Positions 43,041-51,430 of a stretch of DNA of 64,000 nucleotides are shown here, piece by piece; positions within the stretch are counted from its first letter, which is position 1; each line of letters opens with the position of its first letter. The position numbers and the translations under genes are program-made. The notes below the pieces were generated by a model that saw nothing but the letters and a program-made list of their open reading frames with translations, ran no database searches and was not told where the DNA came from. The DNA is from an uncultured Pseudomonadota bacterium (GTDB lineage: Bacteria; Pseudomonadota; Alphaproteobacteria; UBA9219): positions 1 through 64,000 of the forward strand of contig CAIXHP010000030.1 in NCBI GenBank assembly GCA_903919315.1, written 5' to 3'.

Positions 43041-43194
43041 TCTCGCCTGCGTCTGCCCACCGGTCAAGGAATATAGTCTCGAGTTTCAAAAGAAGCTGGC
43101 TGACGAAATTACGTCCATGAACAAAAAAAATGCTGCGATTTTAGTAATGCAAGATTATGCTTTGCTTCGCAAAGAACTAGAGGTGTGCCGCTAG
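42961..43194 (+). CDS. Outer-membrane spanin lipoprotein (Rz1-like)
   Basis: 77 residues in the +1 frame, starting inside the Rz-like gene. Lipobox LSLLNGC with lipidated Cys21, then NLACVCPPVKEYS and a helical end. Overlapping Rz/Rz1 architecture is diagnostic of phage spanins. The gene ends the phage core. Confidence 0.82.
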   Translation: MPNFAPRWTLLVLALSLLNGCATGNSNLACVCPPVKEYSLEFQKKLADEITSMNKKNAAILVMQDYALLRKELEVCR

Positions 43195-43295
43195 GAGGTC
43201 AGCCTCAACCTCCCTGTGAAGATTCCTTGAGTCTATGATAACACCATCGCCATCAAAAATCAGCAGCATTAAGCCACTTCAAGTTGAAGAATATC

Positions 43296-44690
43296 TCATC
43301 CTGGAGTCAGTCGATTATCACGAGAGGAAACCGTTTTCCGGGATCGCTCCAAAAAATCCGCCTCGGAAGAGGCAGAAAGCATACCACAAGTTACGGAAAT
43401 GATATCACCATTAGCATCTCGTCCGAATACAGCAGGCTCGCCGACACACCTGTACCCACTGGCCTGATCTGATATATATTCCTGACCTCGTTTCTCAAAA
43501 AGCATGGCCCTGTTACAAGGCGACCATGTGTCGACATCCAGCATCAAGGCTCGATCATTTCCAACAATCCAAATGGCAGATCCCCAACAATTAGAAAGCG
43601 GCAATGAAACTGAAACTTTGTCTAAAGCGCAGAAGGTTGTTTCAACCAGCTTGTACATCTCAGCTATCCCTGCGATTGCTCCAAAAGCAGCGGGTTCATA
43701 CGTGTTCAAAATAAAACTGAAGATGTAGTCCGTTCCGTTCCAAAGCCGTGTTTCTGCGGTAAATCCCGGAAAACTCCCGGAATGACCGATCAAATATAAA
43801 TCTCCCGCTTGGTCGTGTCGAAGGGCGTATCCATATCGTTCATTTTGTGAGTTTTTGACAGGCCAACTGGTGCTTAATAGCATTTGCTGGGTATCCGTGC
43901 GCAGAAGTCGGTCACCCGCCAAAAACTCGTGAAGGAACAGACTGGCGTCTCCCGCCGTTGAACAAAACCCCGTTGCGACCGCCATGGCGTTCGTTGCTAC
44001 ATGAATGAATGGTTTGCGCTCACCATCATATATAGGGCGACTGTGTCCATCCGCCATCTGGCCGTCCAAATCGGTGGTATAATCGGGATGCGTATGTGAT
44101 AAGCCAATTTTTTCTATGACGTTTTCCCGCACCCATTTTTCGTAAGAGCTTCCTGAGGCGGCCTCTATAACTTCGCCCAGAAGGGAAAAACCCAAGTTTG
44201 AATATTTGCTGTCTCCCTGAGGCGCACAAATCAAATCCGACTGCAGAACGGCCTCGGCAAGAATCTCCCTAGATGGGAACGGTTGCTCAAGCCCCCAGAA
44301 CAATGGCTGGAAGCCATCGCGGTAAATGCCAGCTCTGTGAGAGACAAGATCACCTATGGTGATTTCCGCAAAGCGCTTGTCGCGGTGCGACGCCAGTTGA
44401 GGAATGTATTTAGTTACCTTGTCACCAAAATGCAGCTTGCCTTCGCGCTCCAACATCAACAATGCACAGCAAGTGAACATCTTGCTATTGGATGCCATCC
44501 GGCAGAGATGTTCCGTGGTCATAACGGTCTTGTTCTGGTTTCTCGCCGAACCGTAAGCCGTATTGAGTAGCGCTGTACCACTCTTGCGAATGCACAGTTG
44601 CCCTCCAACCAAGGGAGCGCTCTTGAAACGATAAGCAAGCCATTTGTCTACCGCATCAATAACTATGTTGTCATATGCGGATAATTTCAT
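43296..44690 (-). CDS. Serine hydrolase of the beta-lactamase/PBP4* family
   Basis: This 464-residue protein carries catalytic Ser-x-x-Lys in MASNSKMFT, the Tyr-Ser-Asn motif in KYSNLGFSLLGE and His-Ser-Gly in IGHSGSFPGF. The last ~120 residues form an extra C-terminal domain. There is no signal peptide, so it is cytoplasmic, unlike true beta-lactamases; such proteins are often D-amino-acid peptidases or esterases. Last gene of the seven-gene radical SAM operon; it may cleave a product of that pathway. Confidence 0.9.
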   Translation of the reverse strand: MKLSAYDNIVIDAVDKWLAYRFKSAPLVGGQLCIRKSGTALLNTAYGSARNQNKTVMTTEHLCRMASNSKMFTCCALLMLEREGKLHFGDKVTKYIPQLASHRDKRFAEITIGDLVSHRAGIYRDGFQPLFWGLEQPFPSREILAEAVLQSDLICAPQGDSKYSNLGFSLLGEVIEAASGSSYEKWVRENVIEKIGLSHTHPDYTTDLDGQMADGHSRPIYDGERKPFIHVATNAMAVATGFCSTAGDASLFLHEFLAGDRLLRTDTQQMLLSTSWPVKNSQNERYGYALRHDQAGDLYLIGHSGSFPGFTAETRLWNGTDYIFSFILNTYEPAAFGAIAGIAEMYKLVETTFCALDKVSVSLPLSNCWGSAIWIVGNDRALMLDVDTWSPCNRAMLFEKRGQEYISDQASGYRCVGEPAVFGRDANGDIISVTCGMLSASSEADFLERSRKTVSSRDNRLTPG

Positions 44691-44723
44691 ACTTTTGCCA
44701 CACTCACATCGATGTATGCATAT

Positions 44724-45209
44724 TTATGTCGCTTCCTTCCATCCGTATTCGCTGTACGGCTGGTTTCCCATTGATTTCAAGATCCCATCTCTAACGTAGC
44801 CGACCATGTTGGAAGGCAACTGAGCTTTAGGAAAAAAGCGCAACTCTCCACATTTGTGCGGCTCCTTATTGCAAATCTCATTCTTCCATGTGGCGCATGT
44901 ATAAAAGATGTCAATGGACTCTCGGTCTGGCGAAAACCGATGAGTCATGCATGAAAAAGTCAGATCCTTGGCTTCGATAAGAATCCCGGCTTCTTCCGCT
45001 GCCTCTCTTATCATTGCGCTCGTTGCGCTTTCCCCGCCATCCAGATGACCGGCCACTACACTGTAGTGCCCATCACAGAATCCGGTTCCTTGCCGCAGAA
45101 GCAAAAGAACCTCATCGTTTTTCTGAAGAACGAGATGAACCGCAACCGGCATCTTGAAGTATTTACTTGATGTGGAAAGAGTTTGCTGTTGCACATTGGA
45201 GGACATCAT
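44724..45209 (-). CDS. NUDIX hydrolase
   Basis: 161 residues from the ATG at 45209, chosen for its CGGAGG ribosome site and position right after the peptidase stop. The NUDIX box is complete: G-HLDGGE at its start and REAAEEAGI at its end, with the metal-binding glutamates. These enzymes cleave nucleoside diphosphates linked to another group. In this operon it could remove a toxic or modified nucleotide. Residues VHLVLQKNDEVLLLLRQG precede the box. Confidence 0.92.
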   Translation of the reverse strand: MMSSNVQQQTLSTSSKYFKMPVAVHLVLQKNDEVLLLLRQGTGFCDGHYSVVAGHLDGGESATSAMIREAAEEAGILIEAKDLTFSCMTHRFSPDRESIDIFYTCATWKNEICNKEPHKCGELRFFPKAQLPSNMVGYVRDGILKSMGNQPYSEYGWKEAT

Positions 45210-45210
45210 A

Positions 45211-46191
45211 TTACATCCTCCGCTTTTTGGCGAGTTCATCCGTTGCCCTTATGGTAGCATCCAGCGTCCCAAGTTCGTTATACGCATGGCCTGCATTCGG
45301 AACGATAACAAACTTGGACGAAGGCCAATTCTTGTGTAACTCCCATGCGGTGGTGGGGGGACAAACAACATCGTAACGTCCTTGGATAATTATGCCAGGA
45401 ATCCCTGTCAGCTTCTTGGCATTGCGGATCAATTGCCCATCCTTCATAAACCCGTTGTTGATGAAGTAATGGTTCTCTATCGAAGCAAATGCTAAGGCAA
45501 ACTCGTCTCTAGATTCGTCAATTTTGTATTCTCCCTTTGGGATAAGACACAAGGTTTCGCCTTCCCAATCCGACCAAGCTCTGGCTGCCTCGATTCTTGT
45601 CTTTTTATCTTTAGAGGCCAAACGTTTTTTGTAGGCGTGCATTATGTTCTTGCGTTCCGACGATGATAGAATTCTGACAAAACGATCCCATGCTTCAGGA
45701 AACAAGAAAGAAGCCCCCTCCTGATAGAACCACTCCAGCTCTTTTTTGCGTAGTGTAAAGATACCGCGCAAAACGAGGCCGGATACATGTTTAGGGTACT
45801 TTTCGGCATAGGCCAGCGCAAGACCACTTCCCCAAGAACCGCCCAAAATGACCCAGTTCTCGATATTAAGAAGGCGACGCAGCTTTTCCATATCCGCGAC
45901 AAGGTGCTGGGTCGTATTAGCCTCCAGACAATTATATGGCGTGCTTCGCCCACAACCACGCTGGTCGAAAAGAACGATGCGGTACTTTTTAGGGTCAAAA
46001 AGGCGCCGGTGATCTTTGCCGCATCCGCCACCGGGGCCTCCATGCAGAAATATGGCGGGGCGGCCCTTAGGATTACCGCACACTTCCCAATACACTTTGT
46101 GTCCATCGCCAACGTCCAACATACCGTGATCGAATGGTTCTATTTCTGGATAAAAGGAACGAAGTTGAACGTTTTGTTTGAGCTGGGTCAT
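45211..46191 (-). CDS. pip: Prolyl iminopeptidase-like alpha/beta hydrolase
   Basis: 326 residues with the full S33 peptidase pattern: HGGPGGG, DQRGCGRSTP, catalytic Ser in GGSWGSGLA, Asp in QGRYDVVCP and His in NAGHAYN. It releases N-terminal proline (or alanine) from peptides and conjugates. The start overlaps the upstream deaminase gene by ATGA. A Xanthomonas enzyme of this type is known to de-alanylate the nucleoside antibiotic ascamycin, which is relevant beside an alanyl-tRNA-synthetase-like gene. Confidence 0.93.
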   Translation of the reverse strand: MTQLKQNVQLRSFYPEIEPFDHGMLDVGDGHKVYWEVCGNPKGRPAIFLHGGPGGGCGKDHRRLFDPKKYRIVLFDQRGCGRSTPYNCLEANTTQHLVADMEKLRRLLNIENWVILGGSWGSGLALAYAEKYPKHVSGLVLRGIFTLRKKELEWFYQEGASFLFPEAWDRFVRILSSSERKNIMHAYKKRLASKDKKTRIEAARAWSDWEGETLCLIPKGEYKIDESRDEFALAFASIENHYFINNGFMKDGQLIRNAKKLTGIPGIIIQGRYDVVCPPTTAWELHKNWPSSKFVIVPNAGHAYNELGTLDATIRATDELAKKRRM

Positions 46192-46742
46192 GGCGAGGGT
46201 ATATCCTGAGGGGGTCTAGAGGTAGGAGTGCCCCTTGTGGGGCCTTTCATAAACTTAGATACTTCTGGATCACTGTGGCAACTATATCCAGCATCGTAAG
46301 TTTTAGCATTACCCATATTACACCAAAAAGATATTTGGCCTATCCGCATGTATGGGTAAATCTTGAATGGTTGCGCCGCGACGATTTCAAGCGTCCACTG
46401 ATGGCACGATCCGGTGTGCCCTAAGTTTGCTGATACTTGCAAAAAAAGTCCCAGCCTACCTAGAGAGCTTCGCCCAATAAGTGACATGGCATATTCTTTG
46501 CTGCCTAATGTCTCGAGAGTATGCCCCAGATAGGTCTGGTGCGGCTCAAGAACAAACCCTTCCTCAGGGAGCGAGATCTCTTTAAAACCTTGCGTCTCGT
46601 CCTCGGTAAATTGAGGGACAAGAAGCTTTGGCCCCAATCGATAGTTGTAGCTATTTGGGTTTATCTGATCCTCGTTGAACGGTTCAATAGTTATGTCCCC
46701 CGCATGAACCATTCGTTTTATTTCTAGACCAGTTAGAATCAT
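46188..46742 (-). CDS. dCTP deaminase-like protein, copy 1
   Basis: This 184-residue protein belongs to the dCTP deaminase/dUTPase fold: MILTGLEIK start, GRSSLGRLGLF and MRIGQISFW. The catalytic-glutamate position is retained (WTLEIVA, as in LEFYN of E. coli Dcd). The loop that is DPGWSG in E. coli is changed to HTGSCHQ, so substrate may differ. Residues after 150 are a Pro/Thr-rich tail. Coupled by ATGA to the peptidase gene. Confidence 0.85.
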   Translation of the reverse strand: MILTGLEIKRMVHAGDITIEPFNEDQINPNSYNYRLGPKLLVPQFTEDETQGFKEISLPEEGFVLEPHQTYLGHTLETLGSKEYAMSLIGRSSLGRLGLFLQVSANLGHTGSCHQWTLEIVAAQPFKIYPYMRIGQISFWCNMGNAKTYDAGYSCHSDPEVSKFMKGPTRGTPTSRPPQDIPSP

Positions 46743-46759
46743 GATCTTCTCACATATAA

Positions 46760-47845
46760 TTATGGCTGCGGGGCACTTTGCGTCAGTGTTCGATTAAGCT
46801 TTCCTCTATCAGGTGAGGAATTTGCCTTGAGAAGGCGGTAATCCTCAACATACTTTGCTACAAAAGCACCGGCATCTGATCTTACTCCCAGACTGCATTG
46901 CTCAAAGCTTTCCGCCGCGATTTGAAGTGTTTCTGAGCTAATGTTCGTCCGCGGCTGCAATTCCGCAATCCCTTGAAGATAGCGACGAAGCACTCTTCCA
47001 CGGTTGGTCGCCACCGGCCTAATTCCTGCGTTCAGGATGAGTGTGCTGGCAGCCAAGGCATCAGCAATCTTAGATTCTTCGACGGTGTCTGTGGGAAGAA
47101 ACTCTGCCATGGGAGCCGCGTGAATGGGCGTAGGGACACCCAACATTCTACTTATGGCAGTTTCAACGCCATACGCCATCTCAACGGCCAGTTTTTTGTG
47201 GTCAGTTTCGACGACAATTATGTTTCCAATGTCTCTGTATTCCTCAGAGCTAGGGCCTTGAATGGCAATGTTACAGTTGCGACCCCGAACGCCATCAATT
47301 CCATATTTGTGGGTATAATATACAGGATCCTTGGTATCAAAAACCAAATGCTGCTCTAGACCAGCTGCCTTCCAAAAACGAATTATGTCTTTATCTGAAC
47401 TGGCGATGTGAACTTTGATTTTATCTTGATCAAGGCCTAGTCGTTGCGTCAAGAACGACCAGAAAAGTGCTGATACCTTGTCTAAATCAGCGTACTGAGA
47501 CAAAGTGCCTGTGCTCATAAAGGCAGAAGACCAGCGAGGAACAAATGCCTCGTCTTGAATTGTCATAGCGTTCTGCGTTCGTAGGCATTGCTGCACCATG
47601 AAAACACCTTGAGGAGGGATTCGCTCTTCCATAAAAACGGGTTTCAATGTGCTTATTGTTGATCCTGTAAAAAGAACGGTCGCGTCTGTCTCTGGAACTA
47701 AACTTCCCGGTGGATACTCTGACAAACCTGCCTCAAGAAAATGTCCTCGAAACTCTGAGCAAAACGCATCGCGCAAAACTCGGATCTGCGCTTTATCGGC
47801 TGGACTGGCTATGGCAGTTTTGAGTTGTCTATTGAACATTTTCAT
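46760..47845 (-). CDS. Alanyl-tRNA-synthetase-like catalytic-domain protein
   Basis: This 361-residue protein aligns in order with the class II catalytic core of AlaRS: LRDAFCSEFRGHFLEAGL, SLVPETDATVLFTGSTISTLKPVF, VQQCLRTQN (motif 2), YGVETAISRMLG and GIRPVATNRGRVLRRYLQGI. It lacks the anticodon-like, editing and C-Ala domains of a true AlaRS (about 870 residues), so it probably does not serve translation. It may activate alanine or a similar acid for transfer to a small molecule. It lies 3 bp after deaminase copy 2. Confidence 0.8.
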   Translation of the reverse strand: MKMFNRQLKTAIASPADKAQIRVLRDAFCSEFRGHFLEAGLSEYPPGSLVPETDATVLFTGSTISTLKPVFMEERIPPQGVFMVQQCLRTQNAMTIQDEAFVPRWSSAFMSTGTLSQYADLDKVSALFWSFLTQRLGLDQDKIKVHIASSDKDIIRFWKAAGLEQHLVFDTKDPVYYTHKYGIDGVRGRNCNIAIQGPSSEEYRDIGNIIVVETDHKKLAVEMAYGVETAISRMLGVPTPIHAAPMAEFLPTDTVEESKIADALAASTLILNAGIRPVATNRGRVLRRYLQGIAELQPRTNISSETLQIAAESFEQCSLGVRSDAGAFVAKYVEDYRLLKANSSPDRGKLNRTLTQSAPQP

Positions 47846-47848
47846 GAT

Positions 47849-48397
47849 TCATGGCTCCGGGTTTGCTAGTTTTTCGCTTTTCTTTAAGTCTCGATAAACT
47901 TCCGATGATCGCGGACCATTGGCTCCTTGGTATTTGCCTTTGTAAAGTTCGATTTCTCCCTTGGGTACCCAGAATGACACCTGTCCAACAAGCATGCCCG
48001 GATACAATTTAATCGGTAGTGTTGCGTAAAGTTGGAAGGATAAGTTTCCATGCATCCCCAAGTCTACAAGATCTGCGGTCACATGAACAAACAGACCCAA
48101 CCGGGCAATGCTGGATCGAGCGTGGATGATAGGAACAAAATAATCACTGCCTATGATTTCGGCAGTATGTCCGACAAGAAAATCCCCTTTCTTCATAACA
48201 ATGCCCCGCTCATCCGCGATTATTTCGCGGTATTCAGGAGGCACTTTGGGGTCGATAACGGAAGATGTGTACTGGACGAACCTATTTCCCAATGCAAGAT
48301 CGTATGAGTTTGTTGTGGCTCGCTCAGGATGAAATGGCTGTATATCGATCTTTCCTAAGTTCCACTGATTAATAATTTCTTTTCCGGTCAAAATCAT
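47849..48397 (-). CDS. dCTP deaminase-like protein, copy 2 (Glu-to-Gln variant)
   Basis: This 182-residue protein has the MILTGKEI start, HARSSIARLGLFVHVTADLVD, HGNLSFQLYA and PGMLVGQVSFW. It is closer to canonical Dcd than copy 1 overall, but the catalytic Glu of the LEFYN motif is replaced by Gln (FQLYA). It may bind rather than deaminate, or form a mixed trimer with copy 1. Position: second gene of the operon, 75 bp after the radical SAM gene. Confidence 0.87.
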   Translation of the reverse strand: MILTGKEIINQWNLGKIDIQPFHPERATTNSYDLALGNRFVQYTSSVIDPKVPPEYREIIADERGIVMKKGDFLVGHTAEIIGSDYFVPIIHARSSIARLGLFVHVTADLVDLGMHGNLSFQLYATLPIKLYPGMLVGQVSFWVPKGEIELYKGKYQGANGPRSSEVYRDLKKSEKLANPEP

Positions 48398-48472
48398 AAA
48401 GTCACCTCAGAAGATCTTTTAACGATAAAGCAGCTCTCTGGAGGGCGCAGAACGCCCCCCAGACTGCCCCAA

Positions 48473-49603
48473 TTATCCACAGTTACAGCCAGTCCCCTTC
48501 TTGCAGGCCGGTGGCTGAATATCTTTTCTCCGATCCTCCCATTTGAGTTTTTCAGTCCAAACAGGTTCGTCCTGCTTTGGCTTAAACGAAACGCAGAGAG
48601 GAACGTATTTGCCAAAATGCTTGCCCTTATGCTGATTGGTGCATGGTGTATCGGTATCCATGTTGTGCCCCAATATCTCATTCGTCGGAGTATCGTTCCA
48701 ATACATGCGGTTCTGATCGAAAAAGCCCACACAATACGGAGAACCAATCATCAGGGAGCAAACGCGCAGCATTCCATTCGGAAACGCTAACACGCGATCA
48801 TACTGCTTAACTGAACAGTAGCCGTAGTATTCCTTGTTTCTCTCGAATTCTTCCTGAACCGTGAAACACTGCGGCATGCGAATCGAAATATCCTTCTCCG
48901 TAGCCTTGTGGTCGAGCACCGCCGTATATGCCTGCATATAATCTTCAAGTGATGTGCTGACGTCGCCAGACCAGATGTCACGTGGAATTCCAGCCTTGAA
49001 AAGGTCATGCATATTGAGAGTCCTAACGCCCAACCCCTTCATAAAATCAACCATCCGAAGAATGCCCAACCTACCTTCATCGGACTGAACAAGATCCTTA
49101 TGCACACAGCTCGTCACGTGGACTTTGTACCCTTTTTCGATGGCTCTCTTGATGTTTGCCACACAATTCTTATAGGAATTCTTTCCGCGAACAGCATCGT
49201 TCATTTCTTCGGTGTATCCATCCAAGCTGAAGGTAATCTCGTCCAGCTTACGGAAATTAGGATTATCCAACATTGTTGGCTTGAACATGCCGTTTGTGTC
49301 GATCCTGACATAAGTGTAGCCAATTCTCTTTGCTTCAGCGATCAAGTCCGGAAGCTTTTCATAGAGCGTTGGCTCGCCACCCATGAACGTCATTTTTCGT
49401 GCGCCCAGCTCATGAAGGTTTTCCATCAGCGCTACGGCTTGCGGATACGGGATTTCTTTCTGAGCCAACTGGAACGTCAGTTCTGATTTGTACAAACACT
49501 GCACACAACTTAAGTTGCAGGAGTCGGTTAAATACAAAAAGGCCTGCCCAACTCGGCCATTGAATTTTTCTACGAATTTTGGATCCATAACCATCGCACT
49601 CAT
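48473..49603 (-). CDS. Radical SAM enzyme
   Basis: 376 residues from the ATG at 49603 (GGAAGGAAAGACA before it); upstream ATGs lack such a site. CNLSCVQC is the [4Fe-4S] CxxxCxxC motif, followed by the SAM-contact GGEPTLYE, and TNGMF. C-terminal cysteines (CSVKQ, RVCSL, CTNQH, LCVSF, CKKGTGCNCG) suggest SPASM-type extra clusters. It makes a 5'-deoxyadenosyl radical for a difficult conversion; the substrate is unknown, perhaps a nucleotide or peptide. It heads the operon. The motif context does not match viperin. Confidence 0.92.
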   Translation of the reverse strand: MSAMVMDPKFVEKFNGRVGQAFLYLTDSCNLSCVQCLYKSELTFQLAQKEIPYPQAVALMENLHELGARKMTFMGGEPTLYEKLPDLIAEAKRIGYTYVRIDTNGMFKPTMLDNPNFRKLDEITFSLDGYTEEMNDAVRGKNSYKNCVANIKRAIEKGYKVHVTSCVHKDLVQSDEGRLGILRMVDFMKGLGVRTLNMHDLFKAGIPRDIWSGDVSTSLEDYMQAYTAVLDHKATEKDISIRMPQCFTVQEEFERNKEYYGYCSVKQYDRVLAFPNGMLRVCSLMIGSPYCVGFFDQNRMYWNDTPTNEILGHNMDTDTPCTNQHKGKHFGKYVPLCVSFKPKQDEPVWTEKLKWEDRRKDIQPPACKKGTGCNCG

Positions 49604-49795
49604 TGTCTTTCCTTCCATTGAAATTACGCCATGCGCGCATATTTGCGCCAACATTGTATTCACTGTGCAAATAAGGCGCTCACCTTAGTTCAGCGTGCTT
49701 ATCTGCTTCAAGTTTTAAATGTTTGTGACAACTCAATACATGTTCGCCTCCAGTTAAGGTTAATGTGTATCTTTCATGCGGCGCACAGGAACACC
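49604..49795 (-). promoter_or_regulatory. Leader/promoter region of the radical SAM operon
   Basis: This AT-rich 192-bp gap lies between the LuxR-type gene and the radical SAM start. It contains a very strong GGAGG site followed by a two-codon frame ATG-TAT-TGA (minus strand, 49733-49741) and a five-codon frame upstream of it. No peptide precursor of convincing length is present. The region may hold the LuxR-type protein's binding site. Confidence 0.35.
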
Positions 49796-50176
49796 TTATT
49801 TCGAAGGGGCTCGGCGTTTTCTCTTAACCGATATAGCCCCGCTGTCGATTAATAGCGAACCTGTGCTCTGCGGAATATTCCCCTTTTGGGGGATATTTTT
49901 ATTATTCTCTCGCACTTGATTTTCTGCAGGCTTAAAAAAGCTTGGTTTGATCAGACCAAGCGATAACGCGATGATTGCGGCATGCGTTTTATTATTTGCA
50001 CTTAACTTGCGACATACTTGTTCTATATGAGCCTTAACAGTCTCCTTTGAAATTCCAAGAATTTCAGAAATCTCACCACGTGTCTTTCCGTATGCAGTGA
50101 GCGTTATAACTTCGACCTCACGCTTGGTGATTTTATTTGTTGGCTTCTGCCATATTTGAAGAATTATTTTTTTCAT
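49796..50176 (-). CDS. LuxR/GerE-type HTH regulator
   Basis: 126 residues. Residues 15-80 are a GerE helix-turn-helix (TKREVEVITLTAYGKTRGEI, LGISKETVKAHIEQVCRKL). There is no N-terminal receiver or ligand domain; the C-terminal ~45 residues are a basic disordered tail (KRKRRAPSK). Its start codon follows directly on the upstream stop. It is on the same strand as, and upstream of, the radical SAM operon, its likely target. Confidence 0.85.
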   Translation of the reverse strand: MKKIILQIWQKPTNKITKREVEVITLTAYGKTRGEISEILGISKETVKAHIEQVCRKLSANNKTHAAIIALSLGLIKPSFFKPAENQVRENNKNIPQKGNIPQSTGSLLIDSGAISVKRKRRAPSK

Positions 50177-50527
50177 TCAGCGACCACTCTCATCAGCTTT
50201 CTTTAGCTTTTTATAGACGCTTTCTGCTTCCTGTTCTGCCTCCCATGTCAGTCCGCCGCAGTCCAAGCACAACTCTAATGCATTCAACATTTGTGCCATA
50301 AGCTCTTTTGTCTGCTCATGCCCGTTCACCGCATGAACAATAGCCTCTGCGTTATGCTTGGCGTTCGCGCCTGGCAGGCTGAAAGTTTCAGCGATCACCT
50401 GTGGCACGCCGTTCGGCTCTGTATACGCAAAGATTTCGGAAACATCTGCGTGATGACGACACGACCATGGAGCGGGTGAATGCGTTGGCTTTTTCACAGA
50501 TGCGGGTTTCTTTTGTGGTTTTGGCAT
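50177..50527 (-). CDS. Hypothetical phage-type protein
   Basis: This 116-residue protein has a basic start and then HSPAPWSCRHHADVSEIFAY, followed by NAEAIVHAVNGHEQTKELM. The layout (APW start, later N-A-x-x-I-x-x-A-V/P) is common in small phage proteins related to DUF551-like families, but I cannot assign it. Ends exactly before the LuxR-type start. Confidence 0.6.
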   Translation of the reverse strand: MPKPQKKPASVKKPTHSPAPWSCRHHADVSEIFAYTEPNGVPQVIAETFSLPGANAKHNAEAIVHAVNGHEQTKELMAQMLNALELCLDCGGLTWEAEQEAESVYKKLKKADESGR

Positions 50528-50570
50528 TTTTTATTCCTTTTTGTCGAACGGTGCTCATTGGTTTGTTCGC

Positions 50571-51170
50571 CTATTCCTTCATCAGATCGATATGAGCGAG
50601 ACCAAACGCAGTGTTCCAGCACCGTTCGATTTCCTGTGCTGAAAAACCTTTTGGCTGAATGTCAGCGCGTGTGCACTTGCCCTTGTCTTTCAAAATATCG
50701 ACGATGGCGGTTGCCATGCGCTCATACGGTTCGAAGGCGTGAGGGTCGCCCGTGACGCTCAGGATCATCATTTTTTCCTCGCTTGTTAGACATTCTTTGT
50801 CCTGCTCGAGAAGACGTAGGATTTCTTCGCCGATAAGGGCATCGGTCATAAATAGGCGCTGACGCATCTGAAGACGGTGGTAGAGTCTAACTTTTAATTC
50901 CAGCACCTGAGGCAACTTAGGGTCTTGGCCGCTGGATATCCGGTGTTTTGTATAGGCGATCATCTGATCGATCATGCCCAGATCATCGTCTGAATAATTT
51001 TCCTGCATCGCAGGAAAAGCTTCCGGCACCTTTTCGCGGCAAAAGCTTTCGATGTAACCGGCCATTATCTGTGCACGAATGGCGGCGTCTTTCTTCTCGC
51101 TTTTGCCGCTCATGATAATGGCGAGAAAACCAAGCGCCGTGAACAGAACCTGTCGATCTTTGTATGCCAT
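50571..51170 (-). CDS. Hypothetical protein, mostly helical
   Basis: 199 residues from the ATG at 51170 (a GTG one codon earlier is possible). It contains a hydrophobic N-terminal segment (VLFTALGFLAIIMSG), a Lys/Glu-rich middle, and ends EIERCWNTAFGLAHIDLMKE. The hydrophobic start could be a membrane anchor. No family recognised. Confidence 0.6.
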   Translation of the reverse strand: MAYKDRQVLFTALGFLAIIMSGKSEKKDAAIRAQIMAGYIESFCREKVPEAFPAMQENYSDDDLGMIDQMIAYTKHRISSGQDPKLPQVLELKVRLYHRLQMRQRLFMTDALIGEEILRLLEQDKECLTSEEKMMILSVTGDPHAFEPYERMATAIVDILKDKGKCTRADIQPKGFSAQEIERCWNTAFGLAHIDLMKE

Positions 51171-51173
51171 CAC

Positions 51174-51430
51174 CAGTCCCGTTGCGTTATTGCAATAAGA
51201 CCATTCACTCGAAAAGCAGGATGGAATTCCACAACAACTTTTAGCGAAAATGCCCGTAAAACTTACGAAATTTCGCTAGAATTCTGCTTCATTAGTGAAA
51301 ATGGTCGCTTTTGTTAGCGTTTTTTGCGCCCATGCTGTGATTTCATTTTATTATGATGGTACAGTGCAAAAAATATCCGGCCAAGTTCTGCTTGGCCGGA
51401 TTTGTTGATACATAAAAGTTGATGAACGAT
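51174..51430. promoter_or_regulatory. Intergenic region with operator-like inverted repeat and terminator
   Basis: TAGCGAAA (51242-51249) is perfectly inverted at 51271-51278 (TTTCGCTA), and further TTAGTGAAA / TTAGCG variants follow to 51320. A terminator for the XRE gene (51368-51401) lies at the other side. The repeats may be operators for the gene starting at 51170. Confidence 0.5.
51368..51401 (-). terminator. Rho-independent terminator after XRE regulator R2
   Basis: ATCCGGCCAAG (51375-51385) pairs perfectly with CTTGGCCGGAT (51391-51401) around a 5-base loop. On the minus strand the hairpin is followed by a T run (51368-51373). It ends the operon whose last gene stops at 51431. Confidence 0.85.

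Noticed and set aside
48473-49603. Radical SAM enzyme as a prokaryotic viperin
   Set aside because: The sequence around CNLSCVQC and the Cys-rich C-terminus do not look like viperin, and no nucleotide kinase partner is present.
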